Below are positions 25,301 through 33,009 of a stretch of DNA of 64,000 nt, in pieces; the first letter of the stretch is position 1; every line of letters begins with the position of its first letter. Under the pieces are notes generated by a model. The model was not told the DNA's origin. It did not search any database and saw nothing but the letters and a program-made list of their open reading frames with translations. The stretch is from Owenia fusiformis. Lineage: Eukaryota; Annelida; Polychaeta; Sabellida; Oweniidae. The DNA lies in assembly GCA_903813345.2 (NCBI GenBank), contig CAIIXF020000001.1, positions 16,263,915 to 16,327,914 on the forward strand. The letters run 5' to 3'. The position numbers and the translations under genes are program-made.

Positions 25301-25797
25301 TATTTGGATATATTTAATATTACATAGTGAATAATGAGTTTTGAAAATATGTAATGTGTCAGAGTTTCTCCACCATTAACAGTCCTCGGAGACTCTTTTC
25401 TCAAAGGTGTGGTTTCAAGATATTTTTACTCAAAGTAATCGTCTGTAATTCCAGAAAATACTCAAACACTGAAAATTGAATGGAAAATATTTCCAGAAAT
25501 GTATAAATAAATGAAGATGATACTTTACAAAATCTGTTCACATGGTGCACATTCTAATCTGCACCAAGTTCACAGTTCCAAATTATTCACCCTCTCTATG
25601 TACCTGGTTCATACACATAGTTCCTATTTGTTCTCAAAGACGATTTAGAGGTGTATCAGATTGTATTTTGAAATAATTTCCGATAACTTTATTTGCAGCC
25701 CAATAACCCAGCTGAGGCGAATATTCTAGTGACAGTGCGCGGAGACATAGTAGAACAGTACAATATTATGCTACGGGGATATGCCTCTTCAGGTTAA
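1372..25797 (+). CDS. CFAP74: Cilia- and flagella-associated protein 74, 5'-partial, 31 exons
   Basis: Axonemal protein built of ASH/PapD-like immunoglobulin folds; CFAP74 is a central-pair component in motile cilia. Exons read off acceptor/donor pairs with matching phases: 1372-1490, 1617-1683, 1939-2028, 2204-2377, 2910-3021, 3365-3589, 3971-4044, 4683-4805, 5044-5165, 5454-5582, 5900-6161, 7135-7268, 7435-7610, 8152-8252, 8470-8631, 9027-9047, 9363-9383, 11103-11260, 11490-11615, 11920-12085, 12416-12535, 16826-16981, 17836-18034, 18310-18398, 18720-18849, 19384-19511, 21966-21977 (tentative), 23207-23404, 24200-24268, 25208-25273, 25699-25797 (TAA). They give about 1275 residues. The family call rests on remembered CFAP74 signatures: 'YFDKETGVLEAPMTI', 'VDVQPNDGFGTLLPLET', 'GVHPPLELS' and 'EFTHPVPRIGKG'. 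ASH-like beta segments include 'NLVDFGTTVIGETMKQTITL' (exon 4) and 'DIDFGHSTIYESVKHTVKL' (exon 11). Linkers are charged: K/E-rich (exons 5, 15, 18) and serine-rich then acidic (23207-23404). The start lies upstream of the window. The intron 12536-16825 contains two antisense genes. Confidence 0.9.
4104..4226. repeat. MITE-like element, copy 1 (ends AGGGGTTTCA...)
   Basis: Starts with 'caggggtttcactaaaatt' and ends with 'gctcatgaaatccctg', an imperfect terminal inverted repeat. The interior carries 'acaacaggct' and 'gaaaatcgcctgttg'. A related copy in the opposite orientation lies at 48698-48875. It sits in a CFAP74 intron. Confidence 0.6.
4464..4592 (+). repeat. Interspersed ~140-bp repeat, copy 1
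   Basis: Begins 'tatgtcaccaccagaag', ends 'ggcaggtggtgacattttgc...atgccttgtt'. Two further copies in the same orientation occur at 15998-16152 and 27376-27518. No coding capacity or terminal inverted repeat is obvious, so it may be a SINE-like or degraded non-autonomous element. Confidence 0.65.
6305..7070 (+). mobile_element. Mollusc-type dispersed repeat with GTCC-rich head
   Basis: Opens with 'cccaacgaacgaagttcgg', then a run of 'gtccgtccgtcagtcagttc' variants, then degenerate ~130-bp internal repeats, each with 'ttcaaaatggccgtc'-like phrases and 'atactcaaattgatgg'. It ends near 'ccgcggagttgccgttatct', about 70 bases before the next CFAP74 exon. A shorter relative of the head is at 43570-43690 ('cccaacgatagggatac'). 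I know this style of repeat from mollusc genomes; its class is unknown to me and no reading frame is preserved. Confidence 0.55.
9027..9047 (+). other. CFAP74: 21-nt microexon of CFAP74 (exon 16)
   Basis: Encodes seven residues (TESAKGG) between acceptor 'tgtttag' and a perfect GTAAGT donor. It is phase 0 on both sides, so including or skipping it keeps the frame. It falls in a low-complexity lysine- and alanine-rich linker between two PapD-like domains. Assignment is inferred from splice signals and frame; transcripts were not seen. Confidence 0.6.
9231..9292. repeat. ATGTC-rich simple repeat
   Basis: 'tatgtcatgtcatataatg' and several following copies of a TATGTCATG phrase run for about 60 bases in the intron after the second microexon. 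Confidence 0.5.
9363..9383 (+). other. CFAP74: 21-nt microexon of CFAP74 (exon 17)
   Basis: A second 21-nt segment (PETVSVF) between 'tattcag' and a GTAAGT donor, again phase 0/0, 315 bases after the first. It sits in the same linker. The shared length, shared donor and shared phase make a pair of cassette microexons the simplest reading. Confidence 0.55.
13248..13253 (-). promoter_or_regulatory. Polyadenylation signal of the sulfotransferase gene
   Basis: TTTATT on the + strand (AATAAA on the coding strand) lies 10 bases beyond the stop codon of the sulfotransferase gene, implying a very short 3' UTR if used. Confidence 0.4.
13264..14526 (-). CDS. Galactose-3-O-sulfotransferase-like (GAL3ST family), intronless
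   Basis: Predicted Golgi type II membrane sulfotransferase of 420 residues, close to the usual GAL3ST length. Family members move sulfate from PAPS to the 3-hydroxyl of terminal galactose on glycolipids or glycoproteins. Visible: a basic cytosolic tail, a single hydrophobic anchor at about 22-39, a lumenal stem, the 5'-phosphosulfate loop 'FLKIHKTGSTTL' at about 94-105, a 'NLTFGL' stretch near 117, and the 3'-phosphate-binding segment 'VTLIRNPTYSFISAFKYY' at 174-191. Several N-glycosylation sequons follow (for example 'NYS', 'NNS', 'NRT'). The most upstream ATG places the anchor correctly. It is nested, antisense, in the CFAP74 intron and lies 350 bases downstream of a second intronless gene on the same strand. 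The exact paralogue and substrate cannot be read from sequence. Confidence 0.87.
   Translation of the reverse strand: MNEITGKSKMRNCCSILNRYFKVLLAILLLTLIVQLAMFKKSMFSSQEYSANLATFRDGHLIENPSQESPILQKWRLKLHGHYQERKPLDSIYFLKIHKTGSTTLQGIIMRYGDTRNLTFGLHYGLASLGYPKPFQKSFVRRFKDNTSRLDIICHHLRHSDEVFEVLKPKVKAVTLIRNPTYSFISAFKYYQAWSRRCFGTGNIDAFLSEPDRYTRAINYSRACQNKQLFDLGMQPNNSRNIVEVINKIHEIDRTFHLVMISEYFKESLILLKHLMNWSFHDIIYFSKNVQNKKTDQVDKTHPRAYKIIKELNSGDEFMYQYYNRTFWKIIDIFGRDKMDRELAEFNVLQDEMEAVCIEDEVEGRDKNVEPQYKAVYLTNRVNAYILTEEGKNNETCRQMLMYEVQYTNHLRKKMRETIM
14877..15812 (-). CDS. Type II membrane protein, possible glycosyltransferase, intronless
   Basis: 311 residues with a short basic N-terminus and a hydrophobic anchor at about 9-25, then a lumenal domain. 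I do not recognise the exact family. Residues 150-170 ('VVAVINADIVLGEGF') look like the hydrophobic strand plus Asp motif that binds sugar nucleotide and metal in GT-A folds, and downstream 'LKNFCLSPYKGSHDTHIFF' resembles the acceptor-side region of such enzymes; this is inference. It has many cysteines (for example at 48, 98, 137, 196, 202) and N-linked sequons, typical of a secretory-pathway protein. It is nested in the CFAP74 intron in tandem with the sulfotransferase gene. Just upstream of the ATG the coding strand reads 'cattttgtagataagcatag', so a spliced 5' leader is possible. Confidence 0.7.
   Translation of the reverse strand: MHGGIKRQLALAMPVVVTGLSLYVITKTCHNKETIISYNSNNNQMTVCPTMLNLLISFPWIGNTQLPTQPLTHNNTGRLWQRQLEYLNTLRSNLQHACVESIHILIATEEPIDSIKQMLNDVNVKKLSFQKLGSPECSYKDYAMYINKFLLNKVVAVINADIVLGEGFQMIKPEYVKVQNIAYSLTRHGSNSNETCQLKNFCLSPYKGSHDTHIFFIDTPFNETILQFLNYPVNINGAENQFMYAIVTHLGKGISNPCVTLQTFHAHCSEVRGHFKARIDAGERKQYKLTAFPTDNLTKVTHTFHKSCISC
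15998..16152 (+). repeat. Interspersed ~140-bp repeat, copy 2
   Basis: Same family as 4464-4592: 'tatgtcaccaccagaaatgg' at the start and 'aaatggcaggtgg...attttgc...atgccttgtt' at the end. It lies about 190 bases upstream of the start codon of the nested type II membrane protein gene, so it may fall in its promoter. Confidence 0.65.
20413..21140. mobile_element. 728-bp terminal-inverted-repeat DNA element, non-autonomous
   Basis: The ends are a 21-bp perfect inverted repeat: 'tacacaggcaaattacatcg' plus g at 20413 and its exact complement ending at 21140. The outermost TA could be the target duplication, as in Tc1/mariner-type elements. The inside has shorter inverted and direct phrases (GAGCTCGT, GGGGCTCGTTACG, GCCTCGAAAACAA), giving a fold-back character. 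No transposase frame is present, so it would need help in trans. It lies in the long CFAP74 intron. Confidence 0.75.
21141..21470 (+). repeat. Degenerate ~27-bp minisatellite
   Basis: About twelve diverged copies of a unit close to 'gactaggaccttttacacac' followed by 'atagt'. It begins immediately after the right end of the terminal-inverted-repeat element and stays inside the CFAP74 intron. Confidence 0.7.
21966..21977 (+). other. CFAP74: Candidate 12-nt microexon of CFAP74 (exon 27)
   Basis: Reads PGKQ between 'tgaacag' and 'gtacag', phase 0 on both sides, inside the long intron between exons ending at 19511 and starting at 23207. Its sequence resembles the end of the previous exon (SQKK). 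The segment is so short that a chance match is quite possible; without it the frame still joins. Confidence 0.3.
22215..22617. mobile_element. MITE-like element with internal 17-bp tandem repeats
   Basis: The left end carries 'taagtggaacacctctg' in about 3.5 tandem copies of 17 bp (22218-22281). The right end carries the complement 'ggtgttccattacacagg' followed by 'tttaactgtatg'. A shorter relative lies at 35822-35975. Ends of the type 'ACAGT..AACCT....AAGTGGAACACC' occur in pogo/Tc1-like non-autonomous elements of many invertebrates. Confidence 0.55.
22664..22845. repeat. 182-bp fold-back MITE
   Basis: Outer arms 'cttgtattcacaaatgcaac' and 'gttgcatttgcgaatacaag' are inverted repeats, and inner arms 'atggcaaactcatttaaata' and 'tatttaaatgagtttgccat' are a perfect inverted repeat. 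No coding capacity. Confidence 0.75.
23207..23404 (+). other. CFAP74: Serine-rich, acidic-ended disordered exon of CFAP74
   Basis: 198-nt phase 0/0 exon encoding 66 residues. The first two thirds are rich in Ser, Lys and Arg with repeated 'SK.DSK/SLKSKDSS' phrases, and the end is a run of Asp and Glu. It looks like a phosphorylatable disordered linker inserted between two structured C-terminal domains. Acceptor 'cttcag' is good; donor 'gtgtgt' is weaker. Being symmetrical, it could be alternatively spliced. Confidence 0.65.
24802..24940. repeat. 139-bp inverted repeat with a 20-base loop
   Basis: 'atcacacgtttcagc' at the left is matched by 'gctgaaacgtgtgat' at the right, and 'tgtgatacaggaaatattcc' by 'ggaatatttcctgtatcaca'. 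The loop region reads 'actcaagcttcgctttcgtg'. It sits in the CFAP74 intron 24269-25207. A related but worn segment with 'gtatcacatacttttcatat' begins near 24530, so the full element may be longer. Confidence 0.75.
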
Positions 25798-26102
25798 AAT
25801 ACAAAAGTGACATCTATAGACTTGAGTACACTCTACTTCCAGTCATGATATATGAATCCTTCAATGCAGTGAAGTGTCATGCTGGGGCGGCACTGTTATA
25901 AACTACTACAATTATAAAATGACAGTGACATCTTTCTGAACTTTTTCTGAATGAACGTGATACCTATACTAAAAAATTATGGTCCCAGAAATCCTGTCTG
26001 TATGAATTGTCTCCCGAAGGCCACTTTCATTACCCAGAAGATAATACCAAGAAATAGCAACCTTTACCCAGAATGCAAACTGTTCGAGCCATAAGAAAGG
26101 AA

Positions 26103-26108
26103 AATAAA
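26103..26108 (+). promoter_or_regulatory. CFAP74: Candidate polyadenylation signal of CFAP74
   Basis: First clear AATAAA after the CFAP74 stop codon, about 305 bases downstream, which would give a 3' UTR of ordinary length. Confidence 0.4.
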
Positions 26109-28526
26109 ATCAATATTGTTCAACCATACCTGAATCATTATAAAGAACAAGATTATTTCCAAAAAAGCATTTTTTCATTAAGGGAAATTTTTATAATCTG
26201 ACAAATGATAGCAAAATGAAATTACTGAATAAGAAAAACACATACTTAATGAGGTAATATTGATAGATTTCTAAGTTAGTATATGTCTGATATGTCAGTT
26301 ATAGTGGGGTAGATGCTGAATTTGAAATCAAATAAGAACTTAAAGAACGAGTTTCAATTCAAATACCATCAAAATCTACCAAAATCCGTCCAGTTTTATG
26401 GTTTATTTTTAGTTATTTTACATATGAGTATTAAATCACTGTTTATATTTTATCCGTCCATAAATTGTTTACCCATGATGTATTAAACTGTATCCAATTT
26501 ACACTTGTTGATAATATGTACATGTTTACAAAATGTATTCTTTTTAAAACTGTTTCCACAACTAAAAATATGTTAATGTCAACTTTCAAATACATTTATT
26601 AAGAGTACTTTTACATTCTCTATATTTAGTTATTTGACAACCTGGAAAGACAGGTATATGTTGGGTCCGTGAAAGTAGGCAATATAAGTAGGCATACACA
26701 AAATTACATAATTCTGTACTATACTAGTAATATGCAATGTTGATATGGAGAAGTCAGTCCTGCAGTCGGACTAATAGCTCAAGGGTAAAGAAATTCTCTG
26801 GATATCAAGATTTTTCAATTAATATAGACCTGACATCGGCACCAACGACGCCTATGTGTTCAGATTTTGAGGGATATCTGTCCCAATGACTGCAAATGAT
26901 AGGACATTTCTTAACCTGGGTTCTTAACTTTTCACAAAGACTACATGTATTTTGATCCAATATTAAGTCATTCAAAAGGGCACAAAACCTCTTACACTGG
27001 AAATGATCGTATTTCCATTATATCATTTCACCGCATTTTAACGATGGCGAAGCAAATACGCTGAATACAGTCTAAGTACTGGTTAAAATGTGTGTCACCT
27101 CAAATGAGTACTACTTTAAGTGTTCACATTCTTAAAAAGAACATCCCTTGGATTTTTGAGGTAAAATTCATTTTATGAAGATTCTAGATCAAAAAATAAT
27201 AACCACGACCACGACAAAGCTGCATTTTGGCAAACTACATAAACTTGCAAAGCATAAGAAACTTTTCAGTAACCATATGCAACAAATCCAAAGAATATAG
27301 CCTTTTACAAATGATTTCATAAAATAGTTTATAACTGTATAACAAATCAAAGAAAATTAAATCTCGATATTTTCCATATCACCAGCACAAGTGGTAACAT
27401 CTTGTTCTAGTCTCCAACTTTTTTTGTGGACGATGTTCGGCGGTTTGTTTTCGGCGGTTGGTCTTCTGCGTCTGAAACAAATGGCAGGTGGTGGCATTTT
27501 GCATACAAATGCCTTGTATATCTTTGCATTCGTGTGATATTTTGGTAATCGAAACATGGGTGGAATTTTCGAGGATGCTATTAAGAGATTCGTACATCAT
27601 CAATGTTTTTCAACAATAAAGTAATAGAAAAATAAATCAATGGCTGTCCGTAGTGTGGGAATAGTTAATGTTCTTTAAACCCCAAAACCCCATTATTACC
27701 AAGCACTGATTGAGAAACAGTGCTGTTTGAGATTGGCTGTGTATTAGTTAAGTTTAGTTCATCAATATTTTCTAACTGACAGCTAATATACTCTTTATAT
27801 TTAACATCACTCGACTTACTTAATGAACGTGTGAAAGCCTTGTATTGATTAGAAATTACAATGGATCTCTAATGTCAATATTACGTCATTGTTTAAAGAT
27901 ATTGCATACACAATTAAATAATTGGCATTTAGAAGCTCACATTTCTTTAAATATGTATGAAATATTTTTTATAAATTTGCTCAGTACGTACTTGAGCAGA
28001 AGAACATGTGGTTTGGAAAAACACGGGTACCGGGAGTGGGTATTTCATCTTGTCAAAACCTTCATGGGGGATTGGGATTTTAAAAATGTTTAAAGTACAA
28101 CACTTTGATTTCTCAGTTGTGTGAATTTCATCCTGGTAAAAACGACATTTTAAAGTGACAATAATTAGCATAAAAATTGTGTACTTGAGGTGTGGCAATT
28201 TTAAATCACAAGGACAATATGACTAAGATCATCGTAATTCCCTGGTTCTAGCGCTGTCATCTTTTTGGAGTATAACACATAGTGGTTTATTTTTCAGTTC
28301 TCTGAAGACTTCCCAAATAGTGTGTTCCGGTTTTTAGGTATATATATATCTTTTATTGACTCTCTGATGTCATTGCAATGACATATTAGTCACTACAAAC
28401 TACAATATACAAAATTAAACTAAGTGCTGTACCCGTTTTTCAATATTTTTAGACCCCCGAATTAAGAACCCGGTCCCCGGCTTTTTCAAAGTGTTTGTAT
28501 GTGCCAGACGAGTAAATGTATATCTA
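26109..28526. other. Intergenic stretch between CFAP74 and the coiled-coil gene
   Basis: AT-rich sequence with many stop codons in all frames. Apart from the third copy of the interspersed repeat (27376-27518) and a short TA run near 28342 I see no gene, RNA gene or structured element. Confidence 0.5.
27376..27518 (+). repeat. Interspersed ~140-bp repeat, copy 3
   Basis: Third member of the family: 'atatcaccagcacaagtgg' at the left, then 'gtctccaactttttttgtgg', 'aaatggcaggtggtggc' and 'aaatgccttgt' at the right, in the same orientation as the other two copies. Confidence 0.6.
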
Positions 28527-29093
28527 TTAGGTTATTCTGCCTGGTATGAACAGTAAAGACACTTGGGATGGGCCATGTATTTTTCTGTCCCCTGCCCTTT
28601 CAATTGGGGCCCCAGGCATCCTTAATAAAGGCCGGGTCACAATGCTCTGTCGTCTTGGCCCGGGGGTGTTTTGCCCCAATCTTAAGTCTAGTCGAGAATC
28701 TAGGCCCCGTTCGCTCGTCGTTGCACTGCGTTCTCCAAGCCCTCTCTCCATTTTCTCCCACTCCTGGCTTCCTCCAGGTGCACTTTGGAGATTTGAACGA
28801 GTCATATCCAACAGTTCCCTTTTCTGTTTCGCCAACGCTGTAGCCTTATGTTTTTCTAAATTGTCATTTTCAATGTTTCGCTGTCGTTCTAGTAGTTTGT
28901 CTTGCCGTTTAAGTATGTCTTTCTGGGCACGAGTCATTTGTCTTTGAAACAACTTTTTGTCCTTTTCTAGTTGAAGAATTGCTGTGTTACATTGTTTGGT
29001 GAGGTCTTTGTTCATCTGAAATAACTGAGTTGTTTTACGTCTTGTTTCCAATCTGACCCGCCTCTGAGAACTATGTACCCTGGCCTGATTCAT
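28527..29093 (-). CDS. Small coiled-coil protein, unassigned
   Basis: 188 codons uninterrupted from an ATG. Residues about 5-100 are very rich in Lys, Arg, Gln and Glu without proline or glycine ('NKDLTKQCNTAILQLEKDKK', 'LERQRNIENDNLEKHKA'), a typical long coiled coil. The C-terminal 85 residues are Arg-, Gly- and Ser-rich and likely disordered. I do not recognise the family. GC content and CpG are clearly higher than around it, which supports real coding sequence. The last residues could be intron read-through if a donor lies near the end; otherwise it is a single-exon gene. Upstream (29233-29480) is a degenerate minisatellite. Confidence 0.65.
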   Translation of the reverse strand: MNQARVHSSQRRVRLETRRKTTQLFQMNKDLTKQCNTAILQLEKDKKLFQRQMTRAQKDILKRQDKLLERQRNIENDNLEKHKATALAKQKRELLDMTRSNLQSAPGGSQEWEKMERGLGERSATTSERGLDSRLDLRLGQNTPGPRRQSIVTRPLLRMPGAPIERAGDRKIHGPSQVSLLFIPGRIT

Positions 29094-29232
29094 AATTTGT
29101 TTATGACTTTTTGGTTAACTTCAAATTATATACAACTTTTATAACTCTAGCATGTTGTTCTTTAGTCTTTGTTCTACCAGTCTCTTCGTAGCTTAGGCTA
29201 TAATTCCTTCACTGAGACTAACCTCTGGGAAT

Positions 29233-29480
29233 CAAAGTCCTTTATAATCATATATGCCGGAAATCATATATTTTACAATAATATATGCCAGACATCGAGG
29301 TCCTCTTTGATATATGCAAGACATCAAAATCCTCAATAATGAATATGCCAGAAATCATTCCTCTTCATATGCCTGACATCTCATCAAAGTCCACTACAAT
29401 AACAAATGCCTGACATCAAAGTCCACTACAATAACTATGCCTGACATCAAAGTTTGCTATAATAAATGCTAGAAATCAAG
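29233..29480 (+). repeat. Degenerate ~33-bp minisatellite
   Basis: About eight diverged copies of a unit near 'tatgcctgacatcaaagtcc' followed by 'actacaataac'. It starts 140 bases upstream of the coiled-coil gene's start codon and may overlap its promoter. Confidence 0.65.
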
Positions 29481-32412
29481 TTCTCGCTGATTTGTCAGTT
29501 GAGTTTATATGTTGATGTTGGCTTATTCTTTATCCAAATACAACCTGAAAATATTGATAAGTCTAGTAAACAGATATTACATCAAAGTTTGGTGTGCACA
29601 TAATTATGCAGGTCTAATTAGTACTTACTGATTTACAGTAAATCATGTATATTTTATGTAGGGTCTACTTTTTTGTTTTCAATTTTTCTCAAAAACTCAT
29701 GCCCTCATATTTTGTGAATTTTGGGTCTCACGAGAATTTTAGGATTGCATATCACAATACATTATCATGAAACAAATAAAAAAGAACTCTTAAAATTGAA
29801 AATCAGAATTTGTGAAAATTGAATGCATGAATTAAACATGTTTTAGTTTAAGATACCTTTGTAAATTGCTATAGATCTTGATATCCATTAGATGTCAGAT
29901 TTGTTAAGCATTGAATCCGGTGGTTTCATATTTCTAAAGGTCCTCAGATAGATCTTTAACGTTCATTGTTAATATAGGCTAGCACTTAAATTAATGGACT
30001 TCTTTCACACAAAGCTTTTACTTTATGTTTTCTTGTATTTTCTGTATCATTTAAAAAGAAACTCTCAATCAAAATTAAAAAGAAGTGTTCTTTTGTCCAG
30101 ATTATTTGGGAACTAGGCCTACATGATAATAAATGAGCTATATAATTTCTTGAAAAGTATAGATATTTGGTGAACTAAAGATTTTTACGCAACGACACAT
30201 GGATGTAACATTGAACGTTTCTTGTTTATTTATATAATTATGATAATTTAGCACAATAACTTACTTAAAAAATAAAATAAATATGGTAAAACAAAAATCT
30301 TTAAAACAAAATGTAAAATGTTTTAGAAACAATCAAAAACTCACAGTTTTCTGCATATTGTTGACTCTCCATTCGTCCTCTTTTGATGTGTGGCCTGGTG
30401 TGTTATGGTAACCTTTTTATTGAGGATTTATCTACTTTATGAATTATCTACAGTTAACTCTACCGCTATCGTAAATCCTGATGATCTGTTGATATTAATC
30501 TATTATAAATCACTGAACCTGAAATGAATTCGTCTTAAGTAAATACAATGTTCTCTTCGGTAAAAGGTCTTATTCATAATTTTAGAAATCCATATATTGA
30601 TGAACTAAGAGAGCGATTACGACGAGTTGTTTGTCTTGCAATGTTTATTTTATGAACATTTGATTTGTCAGTTACCCTCAGAAATCAATGCTTCGATCTG
30701 TAATTAGAGTCATATTTGATTTGTCATCGGGTTGCATTAAAACATCCACTATATGTTCATTCTGCGCTCCTAAAGGTTCCTACTGCTCGCTCCTGCTGAA
30801 GGGGTCAGCTCATAATTGAATTACCAATAACTTTTTCAATTGGTGCAAAATTCATGATCATTTTCATCAGAATGTATTACTTGACCTGCCTGGGGGCGGG
30901 GGTATTTTATGGACTGTTTTTGAAAGAAATATTCAAAATGTGGCCCTAAAGTTGAAAACGATCCCGGCCGTAAAATGTTCAACTCTCCCCGGAACTCTCC
31001 CCTTGTAATAAAGAAAGGTTGAGGCGGTTGCTACCCTAAACTATCAAAAAACTTGCGAAAGACTTCATAAGAAGCATTCAGAAACTGACTCCATGTGAGA
31101 CGTCTTTTAGTAGTTCAAAGAAGCAGTCTGACATGGACATCAGAAAATAGAGCCCCTTAGTCAGAGTTGAATCGTCGCTTCATCCAGGTACAAAAAAGTT
31201 ATATTTAATGTAGTACCACTACTTACCAAGAACATCACATTGTTTTAGACTATTGACTTTACAAAGTAAACACGATCTGGGATTATTTCTTGTATTTCTG
31301 CTGATTTGTATTATTTGATCCAATAATGAAGTTTGCTCACTGCCTTATAGGTTAATTAAGTAGATTGCGACTAAGTTCATACATCTTATTGGTAGGCAAG
31401 GTATTTTGGTGCATTACTTGAAAATGGAGACAGAAACACTGTAATATGAGGACTGCGATAGCCATATTGTCTATGTCATTTTTTATTAAAAAGATTGGAT
31501 ACATAGACACGTAGCCAGGATTTGCCAAGGGGTGGGGTTCACTTTTTAAAGAATTCCATCTGGGGTTAGCTCCCGGTGGTTCGCTTTTGACTACCTTTGC
31601 CTAAAAAGGATCAAAATGACTTAGAAAGTACTATTCAGAAAAAACGCATGATAAATTTACCACGATGTCGTTAAAGTAATACGTTTTCCTCAATGAGGTC
31701 CCCGGGATAATAGAATTATCAATTCGAAAACCATGAATGTATAGTATATAATAGATTACCTCATTTTTAAGATATTCGACTTATTTTCTAAAAAAATATC
31801 TTGTTTTTCTCGTTGAAAGATATATTGGTGACCAAATTAGGCTAAAAACAATGGACCGCGTGAGTTTTACCTATGGGAAAGTAACATATTTTTATCAATT
31901 CAATCTGTTTCCCTTTGCTGTGGCTCTGTTGAATACTGCATTTGGATTTACAGACTTAAATCTATATTGACAAAATTGTACTGTATGTAATCATAGATAA
32001 TGGGTTCTCATGAAAACGGTTATACGATTACGAGTTACGACCATCAACAATATATTGCCTATGGGAAAACACATTCATTACTGTCTTGCTATCTCTATTG
32101 ACTCTATTGTAAAATCTCGTACTATCTTTAGTAGATGCCTAAAGTAAGTGCCATTGTACACTAATCAGGATTTGATGGTAGTTCTACAACGGTGTAACAA
32201 TAATGCTCATTGTTGTGATGATCATATATCAAATACTAATAGCATGTGAAGCAATTATTGAAAGTAAGATATCATGTCATAATGTCGCTGAATTACTTCT
32301 TGTCTCCATTCATCAATATTGAAAGCAACTTGTCGATATCTAAGCTTTAATGCGCTGTTTCGAGACATTAAACAGTGCATGATGTTTGACCTTTAAGTTT
32401 TGACTTTAAAAT
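29481..32412. other. Intergenic stretch with no recognised gene
   Basis: AT-rich, stops in all frames. At 31507 the phrase 'cgtagccagg' followed by G-rich sequence is the mirror of 'cctggctacg' at 33532, a possible ancient pair of element ends. Nothing else is supportable. Confidence 0.45.
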
Positions 32413-32755
32413 TCAGCCCCCCGATTTTTCGATAAGAACTCTCGATTTTCAAGTGGAGACTCTGATTTTTTATTATTAACTCACGATTTATCTAATTCTT
32501 TTTCTTGTAAACCCTGATTTTCTCCCGATTTGATTTTAGCAATCCAGATTTTCTCCCCAGTCTATTTTCTATAGCCTAATATCTAGTTATTGTTACCCCG
32601 ATTTTTCCTGATATTTTTAGAAACCCTGATTCAAGTTTCCCCCGATTTTTTGATAGAAATCCCGATTTTCAGAAAAAGAACCCGATTTTCAGAAAAAGAA
32701 CCCAGATTTTCCGATATTTTTTCAAACAACCCCGATTTTTCGAAAAAGTCTCGTG
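32413..32755 (+). repeat. Degenerate ~20-bp minisatellite (CCCGATTTTC...)
   Basis: Roughly fifteen variants of 'cccgattttcagaaaaagaa', the two most regular at 32660-32700. It ends about 255 bases before the predicted first coding exon of the downstream gene, so it could lie in or beside its promoter. Confidence 0.7.
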
Positions 32756-33009
32756 AGTTTTATTTTCACTTGACATTGTGGAGAGTCTGGAGACGTGTTT
32801 GATTGTGTGACTTGTGTGACTGCCATTAAAACATGTTGAATATGAGACAGTCAAAGTGATAGACGTTAAAATACATTCTACATTAGAGTATATGTTGTGA
32901 CTAAAGTGCTAAAACATGTTTGAAGTTATTTGGCTGCTATTTCATGCATCTAGATTATGACAGGCGTCCAATTTCGTGATTCGTGAAACAACGTCTTTAT
33001 TTAACTACA

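Noticed and set aside
28546-28947. Plus-strand 133-residue ORF
   Set aside because: Shadow of the minus-strand coiled-coil gene; its Pro/Ser/Cys-rich composition is the reverse of a Lys/Arg/Gln-rich frame.
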